Shown here: positions 44,757-54,193 of the stretch, piece by piece
Layout: each line of letters opens with the position of its first letter
Numbering within the stretch: position 1 is the first letter of the stretch
Assembly (NCBI GenBank): GCA_964470455.1
Contig: CAYYCX010000011.1
Span: 8,064-72,063 of the forward strand
Source of the DNA: JAWXBM01 sp964470455
GTDB lineage: Bacteria > Pseudomonadota > Gammaproteobacteria > Xanthomonadales > SZUA-36
Direction: 5' to 3'
DNA length: 64,000 nt
The notes under the pieces: model-generated
Told to the model about the DNA's origin: nothing
Database searches by the model: none
What the model saw: the letters and a program-made list of their open reading frames with translations, nothing else
Program-made: the position numbers and the translations under genes

Positions 44757-46727
44757 TCAGGGGTAGTTGATTGCCTGCCATTGACGTTCATCCGCCCCGC
44801 CCGATTCCACTCCCCGGTTGAAGCTGCGGATTCGCGGTACCTTGCCCGCTTCCGTGACGCGCACCGGGCCGTCCGGCTTTCCGGACCTGAATTCACCCTC
44901 CAGCAGTTGCGGCGCGATGCTGCCTCCCGCGGGCAGGATCATGGCACCTTTTCCGTGCGGCAGCCCGGCATTTGCCTCGCCGTAATATTCAATCAACTGG
45001 CCATTGCCCAGCTCGGCAACACCGTAGCCCAACCCATCGGCCTTGCCGCTACGGCACTCGCCTCGCCAGACACCCTCGCCTGCGGCAGCGGGATGCATAA
45101 AGGCGCATTGCGCATAACCCCGGTCAGGAATGGCCCGGGCAGTCTCACCATAGAGTGCGGTAACCTGGGATTCAAATTCGCCATAGCTGCGGGCAAAAAT
45201 GTCCTTTTCAGACAGCACCACCTCGCTCTGCACCGTGATATAGCGCTGCAGGTCGGGCGCCATTTGCGACATGAAGCTTTCACCGATCGAATAGCTCTGC
45301 ATGCGCGCTTCGCGGTTGTTGTTCAGCGCCAGGATCGAGGAAAAACCCAGGGTAGCGGCTGCGCCTGCCCAGGGAATGGCGCTGGAAACGCCCGAGGCCA
45401 GGCCGGAAGTGGCGTAAGCGGCGCCCGCCGCTGTCACCACGGTCAGCGCTGTGGTCAGGTTTTGCAGCTTGGCCAACTGGCGGCGCTTTTCCAGCACGCC
45501 GAATTCGGCCGCGATCAGGGAGCGGATTGACTTGCCGAAATCACCATAATAGGTGCCGCGGTACATGCGTTCCGATTGGGCGGTAAGGAATTTCAGTTCC
45601 GCATCGATCACGGCTTCCGCAAGTCGCAAGCGCGTGCGGTATTCCTCACTGTCCGCCTGCGCCAGCATGGCGATGGCCAACTCGGGATCAAACCGCTGGT
45701 AGGCGCGGTATCGGGACATGAACGTCGCACGCTGCAGGTCCAGCAGCCGTAACTCCGCCAACACACGCTGGGCCGCGGTACGCACGAAACTCTCCGCAAA
45801 CGGGTCTTTCAATCCCGAGTCATCAAGGCCCGCCACCAGCGCGGAATCCATCTGGATTTTTTCCAGCGCGTAATTCACCACCGCTGCCTGTTGCGGGTCA
45901 TTGCCACCAGCGCTCTTGAGCGGGATGCTCAATGACGACGCATCGCGCGATTCCAGGAACCAGATGAAATCAAGCGGCCGGTTGAAGCGGTCGGCATAAC
46001 CGGCCAGATAAGCCTCGGCCTGCTTTTGTGCCTGCAGGGCGGACAGGCGCCAGGAACTTTGCAGCATGTCCTCACTGGCCAGCAGCATGCCCAGTGTAGG
46101 CGGCCTCACCCAGCTGTCACCCTGGATCACGAACATCGGAGTAACCACATCGCCGACGGTGATGGGTGGTGAATCCATCAGCTGCGAGGCATCAGGAAAC
46201 GTGTAAATGTTGAAATCGATGACCAGGGCGCTGGGCACTTCCTCGCTGGCCAGCAACGGACGGCTGGAAGCGCCAGTTTCGCCGCGATAGATCAGGTGCG
46301 GCGAGAGCAGTACCTTGTTGGCCGGCAGCAATTCGCGCAACTCGGCGTAAAGCGACATGGCGTAGTAACTTGACTTGGCAATCACCGAACGCGCCAGGTG
46401 ACGGGTGTCCTTGCGGTGCTGGTGGGTGATGGAAACCTCGCCGCCAATCGACTGGTCCACATAGGCGCGATAATAGGATTCCTCAGCCTCTTCCAGTACC
46501 ACCGCCGGATAACGGATCACCACCAGAGCGCCGGGCAAATCCGCCAATGTGACAGACTGTGACACCGGGCCGGAAGCCATGCTGGACTTGCGCACGCCCT
46601 TGGCCGTACCGGCACAGGCGTTGAGCAACAGGCACAGCATCCCCAAAGCGCCAATAGCCCAGCCACGCCTGGTGAGGCGTGGCCTGGACAACAAACCGGA
46701 AGGCAATTTGGACAAGCGCGCGAACAT
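44757..46727 (-). CDS. large lipoprotein with MORN-like C-terminus (paralog 2)
   Basis: About 656 residues. Lipobox LNAC near residue 38, so a lipoprotein. It shares with its neighbour the blocks IRYPAVV, SIGGEV, AKSSYYAMSLYAELRELLP, VLLSPHLIYRG, IDFNIYTFPDA, VTPMFVIQG, RPPTLGMLLASE, PFAESFV, and the MORN-like end (GVWRGECRSGKADGLGYGV, GKGAMILPAGG). The ATG at 46727 (MFARLSKLP) is preferred; the frame is open to 46778. No named domain besides the MORN-like repeats. Order on the minus strand: this gene, paralog 1, then the unknown 294-residue protein. Confidence 0.65.
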   Translation of the reverse strand: MFARLSKLPSGLLSRPRLTRRGWAIGALGMLCLLLNACAGTAKGVRKSSMASGPVSQSVTLADLPGALVVIRYPAVVLEEAEESYYRAYVDQSIGGEVSITHQHRKDTRHLARSVIAKSSYYAMSLYAELRELLPANKVLLSPHLIYRGETGASSRPLLASEEVPSALVIDFNIYTFPDASQLMDSPPITVGDVVTPMFVIQGDSWVRPPTLGMLLASEDMLQSSWRLSALQAQKQAEAYLAGYADRFNRPLDFIWFLESRDASSLSIPLKSAGGNDPQQAAVVNYALEKIQMDSALVAGLDDSGLKDPFAESFVRTAAQRVLAELRLLDLQRATFMSRYRAYQRFDPELAIAMLAQADSEEYRTRLRLAEAVIDAELKFLTAQSERMYRGTYYGDFGKSIRSLIAAEFGVLEKRRQLAKLQNLTTALTVVTAAGAAYATSGLASGVSSAIPWAGAAATLGFSSILALNNNREARMQSYSIGESFMSQMAPDLQRYITVQSEVVLSEKDIFARSYGEFESQVTALYGETARAIPDRGYAQCAFMHPAAAGEGVWRGECRSGKADGLGYGVAELGNGQLIEYYGEANAGLPHGKGAMILPAGGSIAPQLLEGEFRSGKPDGPVRVTEAGKVPRIRSFNRGVESGGADERQWQAINYP

Positions 46728-46929
46728 TCTTCGAATCCACTGGCAGCCCGGACGGCCGGGCCGGTGAAAGCATACCAAAACAGGCTTGCCGGAATTTGGA
46801 ATAAGTGAGGAGACTTGGCAGCATTTCGTCCTAAAAGACGGGTCAAAAGCAGGTACAATCGCCCTTTCGTTTTTTTGCCCTGAACACGATCATCGAACCC
46901 ATCCCTGATTGAAGGAAAGACCGTTTACC

Positions 46930-48129
46930 ATGCTGGATCATCTCAAAGCGCTGCCGCCCGACCCCATCCTTGGCATCCTCGCCGCCTACAAGCAGGACCC
47001 GAACCCGAAGAAAATCGATCTCGGAATCGGCGTATACCGCGATGAAACCGGCGAAACCCCCATGCTGCTGTCCGTTATCCATGCCGAAAAGGAGATGATC
47101 GAGCGGCAGACCAGCAAAACCTACCTCGGGCCACCGGGAGTAACCGGCTTCAACTCGGGCATCACCCGCATCCTGTTTGGTGCGCAACTGGCCGAATCCG
47201 CTGCCGACCGGATCCGCACCGTGCAGACTCCGGGAGGAACCGGAGCCCTGCGCGTGGCAGGCGACCTGCTGCAGGCGGCCAATCCGGGTTCGACAGTGTG
47301 GATGAGTGATCCTACCTGGGCCAATCACACCGCCATTTTTCCCGCCAGCGGCCTGAAAATCGCCAGCTATCCCTATTTTGATGCCGCCACCAGCAGCCTG
47401 AGATTTGCTGACATGATCACGGCGCTGGAAAAACTTGGTCCGGACGACACCGTGCTGTTCCATGCCTGCTGCCACAATCCCTGCGGCGTCAGCCCCAGCC
47501 CGGAGCAATGGGAGCAGATCACCGACCTGGCTGCCGAACGCGGCTTCATGCCGCTGGTGGACATGGCCTACCAGGGCTTTGAACGAAGCCTGGAAGAGGA
47601 CAACCTGGCGGTGCGGCTGTTCACCCAAAAGTGCCCGGAACTGATCGTTGCCAGTTCCTGCTCGAAGAACTTCGCGGTCTACCGCGATCGAGTCGGGGCG
47701 CTGTCCTTTGTGACGCGAAGCGCCGCGCAGTCAGACGCCGTCGAGAGCGTGGTCCATTCGCTGACTCGCAAGAATTACTCGATGCCACCCGCCCATGGCC
47801 CGGCAGTGATCGACATCATCCTGCACACCCCGGAACTGGAGTCGATGTGGCGTGATGAGGTGAAAGCCATGCGCGACCGCATCAACGGCCTGCGTACCGA
47901 ACTGGTGGTGCGGATTGCCGCCCAGGGCATCAGGCGCGACTTCTCTTTCCTCGAACGCCAGACGGGAATGTTTTCCTTCATGGGATTGAGTGTCGAAGAA
48001 GTACAGGCGCTGCGCGAACGGTTCTCAATTTATACGGTGAACTCCGCACGTGTGAACATCGCCTCGCTCAACCAGGGGAACATGGACTATTTCGTACAAT
48101 CCCTGGCGGCTGTGCTCGGCGAAAGCTGA
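46930..48129 (+). CDS. aromatic amino-acid / aspartate aminotransferase (class I, AspC/TyrB type)
   Basis: 399 residues, full length. PLP enzyme that moves the amino group between aspartate or aromatic amino acids and 2-oxoglutarate. Visible: GIGVYRDETGETP, TYLGPPGVTGFNSG, CCHNPCGVSPSPEQW (substrate/PLP Asn), VDMAYQGFE with the PLP aspartate, and the Schiff-base lysine in SSCSKNFAVYRDR. ATG at 46930 with AAGGAAAG upstream. TACAAT at 46854-46859 may be the -10 box. AspC and TyrB cannot be told apart by eye. Confidence 0.9.
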   Translation: MLDHLKALPPDPILGILAAYKQDPNPKKIDLGIGVYRDETGETPMLLSVIHAEKEMIERQTSKTYLGPPGVTGFNSGITRILFGAQLAESAADRIRTVQTPGGTGALRVAGDLLQAANPGSTVWMSDPTWANHTAIFPASGLKIASYPYFDAATSSLRFADMITALEKLGPDDTVLFHACCHNPCGVSPSPEQWEQITDLAAERGFMPLVDMAYQGFERSLEEDNLAVRLFTQKCPELIVASSCSKNFAVYRDRVGALSFVTRSAAQSDAVESVVHSLTRKNYSMPPAHGPAVIDIILHTPELESMWRDEVKAMRDRINGLRTELVVRIAAQGIRRDFSFLERQTGMFSFMGLSVEEVQALRERFSIYTVNSARVNIASLNQGNMDYFVQSLAAVLGES

Positions 48130-48137
48130 TTCCGCCG

Positions 48138-50438
48138 TCAGGTCGACGGTTCACCCGTCAGGCGGTCCCGTTGCGCGACCGCCTGGTTCCAGATGTGCTG
48201 AAATTCGCTGCTGCCGGAAAGCACGACCAGCAAGTCCCCGGGTTTGGCCGCATCCAGCGCTGATTGAATGGCACTGCCCGGATCCACTTCCAGCTGCACC
48301 GACTCCGCGGGCACTCCTGCAGCCTGCAGGAAGCTGCCGGCCAGGCGGGGGATTTCTTCCGGGCCACGGCCTCGAAGCCCGCGATAGCGGCGGCAGATGA
48401 AGTAATCGAAATGCCTCGCCAGGTAGGTGCAGGCCCGCTGTATGTCGCTGTCGAGGCGGTCTCCCGCAAATGCCAGGCACAGCATTTTCCGGCCTTTGAC
48501 AGGCATCTGGTCCACGAAATCGCACAACACACGAAAACCATCGATGTTGTGGGCATAATCCATGATGAACCGGAACGGCAGGCCGTCCAGCAGGTTCAGG
48601 CGCCCCGGTGATGAGGCAAAGTCGGTGTGGAATTTACGCAGGGCCGCGGTGATCACAGTCGGTTCAATTCCCAGCAGGTAAGTGGCCAGCGCTGCGTGCA
48701 TGGCATTGTCGGTATTGTGCCGGGCCATGCCGTTGAAGCTGGCGGGCAAGTCCTTTTCCGGCACCAGCGGCAGTCTTTTCTCGCCTTCGTACAGCACCAG
48801 CCAATTCTCACCGTGCTGCTGCTCCAGCACGCACACAGTTCCAGGCCGGTCGAGTTTTGCGCGCACCTCCCCGACAGTGCCGCGCAAGGATACCAGGCCG
48901 ATTCGCTGCGCCGGACAGGATCGCATCATGGCCAGGCTGTGATGATTGTCGGCGTTGAGCACCGCGGCCTTTTGAGCACGCTTTACCGCCAACAGTTTGG
49001 CATCTGCCAGGTGTTCCTCGTTGTAAAAGTTGAGCCGTCCCAGGTGATCTTCGGTGACATTGCAGCAAACCGCTACATCGCTGTGCTGGTAGGCAAAGCC
49101 CGTACCGATAATCGTTCCCAGGAATTCCTCCAGTATGGCGAGCTGCACCTCAGCCTTGTCCAGCAGGCGGAACTGGCGGCCATTGCCCAGGCGCTCATTC
49201 CACGGCACCAGTTCACCGTTAATGTAATTGGCGCCGGTGCAGGCCATTCCCGTTCCCAGCCCGGACTCGCGTGCAATGGCCTCGACCATGCGGCAGGTGG
49301 TGGTTTTGCCGTTGGTGCCGGTCACCGTGACGATGGGAATACGGAATTCAGCCGCATCGGGTACCAGCCGATCCATGAAAGCGCCGGCCGCGGCAGCCAG
49401 CAGTTCCGGATTGTCGGGAAACAGCTCATCCAGCCGCGGAGCGATGTCAAAATCCACAAACGCGCCACCGGACTCACGCCAGTCCAGGCCCACATCCATG
49501 CAGCGCAAGCCAAGCAGTAACAGATCACTGCCCAGGCTGGTTGCGAGCCGCACCGCCATTTGCTGCGTGGCCGGATGGATCCGCGCCGAGTCTGCAACCC
49601 GACCCTCGCACAGCGATGCCAATACTTCATGTCCCAGCATCAGGACTTGCCATTCCCTGCCCGCTTGTGGGCCAGCACCTGCAACCGGCAGCTGTAATGC
49701 TGCCAGATGCCTGCGCCGCGCGGCGGAGTCCCGCAACAACGGCATCAACCGGGCGCTGCGGCTGATGCAGATACTGCCGTCCAGCACCAGATGCCGGGCA
49801 CCATGGCCAAGCTTGAGCAGGCTGTTGTCGCGTACGCGGAAATCCCCTTTGACCCCTTCGTACGGCGCACGATCCAGCTTGACGCAGGGAATATCCCTGG
49901 CCCTGGCGGCCGAGATGAAGGCTTCCGTGTCAGCCGGCAGGACCAGGGGTTGCGCCAGCGCCATGAAGCCTTCATAGCCGGGCTGCATGTCATCAAAGTG
50001 CGTGTCCAGGGGCTCGGGGGGCTGCAATGGCGGCAACAGGCCGGCCAGCGTCTGCCAGGCCAGGTTCGAAGCAGCGGCGGCTACCGAATCATGTTCGTAT
50101 TCAAACCAGACCCAGCAGCCCTGTTGCTGCAGGTCGGGCAGCACGCCCCGTTCGTTCACGCGGTGACCCGCAGCCCGCTGCAACTCAATGACGAGTCGCG
50201 TGTAAAGTTCAAACAGCGACTGTTGGGGATGGTGCTCATCCCAGCCACATTCAAGCAATAGTGGCGAAGCATTTGCGCCCCAGGCTCGAAACTGTTGCAG
50301 CAGGCCAGGCAACAGCTGTTGTCCATGCACCCGCACCGCGCCTGACTCGGTGTTATCGAGCAGCAATTGCTGCTCGAACACCGTTCCTTCCGAACGACGT
50401 CCGGGCCCCAGCAACCATAGCATTTCCCTGGCTTCCAT
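48138..50438 (-). CDS. cyanophycin-synthetase-like Mur ligase with reduced ATP-grasp domain
   Basis: 766 residues, shorter than the roughly 870-900 of CphA1. The C-terminal half (from about 365) is a complete-looking Mur ligase: TGTNGKTTT (373-381), NVTEDHLGR, and the MDYAHNIDGF block. The N-terminal half keeps traces of the CphA ATP-grasp module (SLLKLGHGARH, GREWQVLMLGHEV, FVDFDIAPRLDELFP) but the nucleotide-binding VVKP-type segment between them appears missing. Cyanophycin synthetases need ATP-grasp for Asp addition and the Mur part for Arg addition, so here only a Mur-type ligation seems likely. No cyanophycinase gene is in the window. Confidence 0.8.
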   Translation of the reverse strand: MEAREMLWLLGPGRRSEGTVFEQQLLLDNTESGAVRVHGQQLLPGLLQQFRAWGANASPLLLECGWDEHHPQQSLFELYTRLVIELQRAAGHRVNERGVLPDLQQQGCWVWFEYEHDSVAAAASNLAWQTLAGLLPPLQPPEPLDTHFDDMQPGYEGFMALAQPLVLPADTEAFISAARARDIPCVKLDRAPYEGVKGDFRVRDNSLLKLGHGARHLVLDGSICISRSARLMPLLRDSAARRRHLAALQLPVAGAGPQAGREWQVLMLGHEVLASLCEGRVADSARIHPATQQMAVRLATSLGSDLLLLGLRCMDVGLDWRESGGAFVDFDIAPRLDELFPDNPELLAAAAGAFMDRLVPDAAEFRIPIVTVTGTNGKTTTCRMVEAIARESGLGTGMACTGANYINGELVPWNERLGNGRQFRLLDKAEVQLAILEEFLGTIIGTGFAYQHSDVAVCCNVTEDHLGRLNFYNEEHLADAKLLAVKRAQKAAVLNADNHHSLAMMRSCPAQRIGLVSLRGTVGEVRAKLDRPGTVCVLEQQHGENWLVLYEGEKRLPLVPEKDLPASFNGMARHNTDNAMHAALATYLLGIEPTVITAALRKFHTDFASSPGRLNLLDGLPFRFIMDYAHNIDGFRVLCDFVDQMPVKGRKMLCLAFAGDRLDSDIQRACTYLARHFDYFICRRYRGLRGRGPEEIPRLAGSFLQAAGVPAESVQLEVDPGSAIQSALDAAKPGDLLVVLSGSSEFQHIWNQAVAQRDRLTGEPST

Positions 50439-50515
50439 AGGCTGGACATTGTACGTGCAATGCGGACCAGCCGGTAAATCTCAGCTACTCTCAAGCAGGT
50501 GAACAGCGGTATTGA

Positions 50516-52225
50516 CTACTTGATGTAGCCCAGCTTTTCCAGGGTAATGAGAATGCGATGCGCGGCCAGGTCGGGCGTCAATTCAGTCGTGTTGAGCACG
50601 ATCTCGGCATGTTCCGGCTCCTCATACGGATCATCGATGCCGGTAAAGCCTTTCAACAAACCGGCACGGGCCTTGGCGTACAGCCCCTTGCGGTCACGCT
50701 GCTCACAAACCTCGATGGGCGTAGCCACGGTTTCGATGAATCCACCCAGCGGGCTGATCATTTGCCGCACTTCACGCCGGGTGGCGGCGTAGGGCGCAAT
50801 GGGCGCGCAAATGGCGATGCCACCGTTCTTGGTGATCTCGCTGGCCACGTAACCGATGCGGCGAATATTCAGGTCTCGGTGCTCCTTGGAGAAATTCAGC
50901 TCACTGGAGAGATGCTTGCGCACCACGTCGCCATCCAGCAGGGTGACCGGTCGTGAGCCATTCTCCAGCAACTTGACCAGCAGGGCATTGGCAATGGTGG
51001 ACTTGCCGGAACCCGACAGGCCGGTAAAGAACACCGTGAAACCCTGCTCATGCCGTGGTGGATACGCCCTTCGCAGTTCGGCCACTACCTTGGGATAGGA
51101 GAACCACTCGGGAATGTCCAGGCCTTCCTCCAGGCGGCGGCGGAATTCGGTACCGGACAGGCTCAGCACGGTATCACCCGGCTCGACCTCGTCTTCAGCC
51201 AGGTACTCGGCGCGGTTTTCCACGTAAACCATGTTCCTGAAACCAACCATGGTGATGTCCAGCTCCTCTTCGTACTTTCTGAAAAGCTCCTGGGCATCGT
51301 AAGGGCCATAGAATGGCCTGCCCTGGCTGTCATTGCCGGGGCCGGCGTGGTCACGGCCAACAATGAAATGCGTGCATCCGTAGTTCTTGCGAATGATGGC
51401 GTGCCAGATGGCTTCCCGCGGACCGGCCATGCGCATGGCGAGGTTCAGCAGGCTGAGTTGCGTGGTCTGTTCCGGGTACTGCTCCAAAACATGTTCGTAG
51501 CAGCGCACGCGGGTGAAATGGTCGATGTCACCCGGCTTGGTCATTCCCACCACCGGGTGTATCAGCAGGTTGGCCTCGGCCTCGCGGGCGGCGCGAAAGG
51601 TCAGTTCCTGGTGGGCGCGGTGCAGCGGGTTGCGGGTCTGGAATGCCACGATGCGGCGCCAGCCCATCTTGCGGAAACGGCCCCGCAGTTCAGAGGGTGT
51701 GTCGCGCAGCAACTTGAAATCATAATAGGTGGGTGGCTCAACACCCTCGATCCTGCCACCCAGGTAAACCGGGTTGGCGGTGTTCATCAGGTAATGCACG
51801 CCGGGGTGAAGCTGGTCCGTTGTGCCAAACACCTGCTGGACTTCAAGCTGCTTGTCCGCCGTCCAGATATCGCTGATCTCCATCACTGCCAGCAACACAC
51901 CTTCAGGATCACGCAGGGCTATGCGGTTACCGGCTTGCAGTTTTTTCGCGAATGTTTCGGTCACATCGAGGTTGATGGGCATCGGCCACAACACGCCACT
52001 GGTCAGGCGCATGTGTTGGCAAACCGATTCATGATCGGCTTTGCCCAGAAAGCCTTCCAGCGGCGAGAAGGCGCCATTCATCAACAGGTCGAGGTCGCAA
52101 ACCTGCCTTTGAGTGAGGTCCCAGGAAGGATAGTGCCTGGCCGCTTCCCTTGCTGCATCAGCCTGGCTCTCGTTCAGGAAGAGATCTCTCAATTGGCCGC
52201 CATGCGGCTCCTTGTATGCGCCCAT
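50516..52225 (-). CDS. bifunctional sulfate adenylyltransferase / adenylylsulfate kinase (Sat-CysC)
   Basis: 569 residues. Residues 1 to about 390 are a dissimilatory-type (homomeric) ATP sulfurylase with QTRNPLHRAHQE and GRDHAGPGND. Residues from about 395 are an APS kinase with P-loop GLSGSGKST. The protein makes APS and then PAPS from sulfate and two ATP. Fused enzymes of this type usually serve PAPS-dependent sulfation as well as assimilation. Two sulfotransferase genes lie in the same window. ATG at 52225 with GGGAG upstream. Confidence 0.95.
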   Translation of the reverse strand: MGAYKEPHGGQLRDLFLNESQADAAREAARHYPSWDLTQRQVCDLDLLMNGAFSPLEGFLGKADHESVCQHMRLTSGVLWPMPINLDVTETFAKKLQAGNRIALRDPEGVLLAVMEISDIWTADKQLEVQQVFGTTDQLHPGVHYLMNTANPVYLGGRIEGVEPPTYYDFKLLRDTPSELRGRFRKMGWRRIVAFQTRNPLHRAHQELTFRAAREAEANLLIHPVVGMTKPGDIDHFTRVRCYEHVLEQYPEQTTQLSLLNLAMRMAGPREAIWHAIIRKNYGCTHFIVGRDHAGPGNDSQGRPFYGPYDAQELFRKYEEELDITMVGFRNMVYVENRAEYLAEDEVEPGDTVLSLSGTEFRRRLEEGLDIPEWFSYPKVVAELRRAYPPRHEQGFTVFFTGLSGSGKSTIANALLVKLLENGSRPVTLLDGDVVRKHLSSELNFSKEHRDLNIRRIGYVASEITKNGGIAICAPIAPYAATRREVRQMISPLGGFIETVATPIEVCEQRDRKGLYAKARAGLLKGFTGIDDPYEEPEHAEIVLNTTELTPDLAAHRILITLEKLGYIK

Positions 52226-52349
52226 GCGGTTTGCTCCCGCTGCAGAAACAGGCCCAGATTCTATCGGGCCATGGGCTTAAATCAACTGGAATTTCAATAC
52301 CATATAAACCACAAGCTATGGCTTTGTAAGCAGGGGAAATAAAGCTGGC

Positions 52350-52883
52350 TCAGTCCTGCAGCGAGATATCGACCATCAGTTCGTTGGCCAGCTTTTCCAG
52401 CTCCGCCTGCAGCAATCCACGATCCAACCCATGCGGTATCAGCAACCGGGCTCGCGCCTTGAACAGCATCTCCCCGGACATGGAGGCACTTTCGCAGCTG
52501 CTATCGAGTTCCAGCACATTGACTCCATGGCGGCTCAGGATGGCGGTGATATCACGAACGATTCCCGGCCGGTCCTGGCCAACCAGCTCCAGCACGAACT
52601 GCCTTGAGTCAGCCGCGCTCCCGGCAACCTGGCTGCGGTGCACCGTAACCTGCATACCCTCGCTTTCAAGCAGTTGCAGGTCCCTGATCAGCGCTTCGCT
52701 TCGATCCTGCGGAACACTCGCCAGCAGGATACCGGCGAACTTTCCCGCCAACGACAGCATACTGCTTTCGGTCCAGTTGCCGCCGTGTTGCTCCAGCAGG
52801 TGAGAAAGGCGCGCAACGACACCAGGGCGGTCGTCGCACATGACAGTCAGAACCAGCGATTCAAAAGGAGTCTTGGAGCTCAT
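52350..52883 (-). CDS. ACT-domain protein, GcvR-like
   Basis: About 177 residues with two ACT domains: LVLTVMCDDRPGVVARLSHL and FVLELVGQDRPGIVRDITAI, each starting with the DRPG turn. This is the layout of GcvR, which represses glycine-cleavage genes by binding GcvA, and of related proteins of unknown role. The ATG at 52883 overlaps the stop of the phosphate transporter gene (ATGA), so it is translationally coupled to it. The longer open frame upstream is a shadow of that gene. Confidence 0.8.
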   Translation of the reverse strand: MSSKTPFESLVLTVMCDDRPGVVARLSHLLEQHGGNWTESSMLSLAGKFAGILLASVPQDRSEALIRDLQLLESEGMQVTVHRSQVAGSAADSRQFVLELVGQDRPGIVRDITAILSRHGVNVLELDSSCESASMSGEMLFKARARLLIPHGLDRGLLQAELEKLANELMVDISLQD

Positions 52884-54145
52884 AGGAATATTCCACGTAA
52901 CATCAGGTAAAACAGCGCTGCCAGCAGTCCGCCAGCTGGCAGTGTAATCAGCCACGAAGCTGCAATGCCGCCAATGACACGCAGATCGATGGCGCCTATT
53001 CCGCGAGCCATTCCCACGCCGATCACCGCGCCAACAGCAATGTGCGTGGTCGATACCGGCAAGCCGGTACGCGAAGCCAGAACCACGGTGGCTGCTGCCG
53101 CCAGCGTAGCGCAAAAGCCGCGGCTGGGGGTGAGTTCGGTGATACCCGAACCAATCGTCTGCATGACACGGTAGCCCATGGTTGCCAGGCCGATCACGAT
53201 GCCGGCACCACCCAGCACCAGGATCCACAGCGGCAATACAGACTCACGCGCCACCACGCCGCCGGAGCTGACGATACCGACCACCGCGGCCATGGGGCCG
53301 ATACCATTTGCCACATCGTTTGAGCCATGCGCAAATGCCATGGCACAGGCGGTGAAGATCATCATCGGGGTAAACACTTTTTCCACGCTGGAAAAGTGGA
53401 AATGACGGTCCGCGGCAACGTCCGGCGTGATTTTGCGGATCATGTTCCAGCCAACCAACGCCAGGATGCCGCCAAAACCCAGGGCCGCCAGGAAACTGTT
53501 GCTGACTGAAAGCTCGATATTGAGGTGGCTCAGGCCCTTGAAGAGGGTGACCAGGGAGATGAAAAAGCCCACCAGGAAGACGTACACCGGACCCCATCGC
53601 CTGGCGCTTTCAAACGGTTGCGCAGTATCCAGGATGAGGCGCCGGATGCTGAGCATCAGCATGAACGCGATGGCGCCTCCCAACAGGGGCGAAACCACCC
53701 AGCTGGCGGCAATCTGCGTCACTTTTGACCAGGTTACGGCCTCAACGCCGATGGCTGCCAGCGCAAAACCGATCACCGCGCCCACAATCGAGTGGGTGGT
53801 GGAAACCGGCCACCCCCGCCAGCTGGCGAACATCAGCCACATGGCAGCCGCCAGCAGCGCAGCCAGCATGCCCAGCACCAGCACCTCGGGAGCGCCGGCC
53901 ATGGCTTCCGGATCAATGATGCCGTTGCGGATGGTATTGGTTACGTTACCGCCGGCAATCAGCGCCCCGGAGAATTCGAAAACAGCGGCGATGATGATGG
54001 CCTGCCGCACAGTGATTGCGCCGGAGCCCACGGACGTTCCCATTGCATTGGCCACATCGTTGGCACCAATGCCCCAGGACATGTAAAAACCGAAGATCAC
54101 GGCCAGTATGATCAGGATGTGGCCGTATTCACTCAGCAGTTCCAC
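52880..54145 (-). CDS. pit: PiT-family inorganic phosphate transporter
   Basis: 421 residues with ten or more TM helices. The PiT duplicated signatures are present: GANDVANAMGTSVGSGAI in the N-terminal half and AHGSNDVANGIGPMAAVV in the C-terminal half. PiT proteins carry metal-phosphate complexes with H+ or Na+. It begins with GTG at 54145. The DUF47 gene just upstream and the ACT gene downstream form one operon. Confidence 0.95.
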   Translation of the reverse strand: MELLSEYGHILIILAVIFGFYMSWGIGANDVANAMGTSVGSGAITVRQAIIIAAVFEFSGALIAGGNVTNTIRNGIIDPEAMAGAPEVLVLGMLAALLAAAMWLMFASWRGWPVSTTHSIVGAVIGFALAAIGVEAVTWSKVTQIAASWVVSPLLGGAIAFMLMLSIRRLILDTAQPFESARRWGPVYVFLVGFFISLVTLFKGLSHLNIELSVSNSFLAALGFGGILALVGWNMIRKITPDVAADRHFHFSSVEKVFTPMMIFTACAMAFAHGSNDVANGIGPMAAVVGIVSSGGVVARESVLPLWILVLGGAGIVIGLATMGYRVMQTIGSGITELTPSRGFCATLAAAATVVLASRTGLPVSTTHIAVGAVIGVGMARGIGAIDLRVIGGIAASWLITLPAGGLLAALFYLMLRGIFL

Positions 54146-54193
54146 AAGCTCACCGTTTTGGGGTAAGGAGTTTCATGGATTCAGGGAAGCCGC

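Noticed and set aside
51050..52342. 430-codon open frame on the plus strand
   Set aside because: Antisense to the Sat-CysC gene, which carries all catalytic motifs. No domain in the plus-strand translation.
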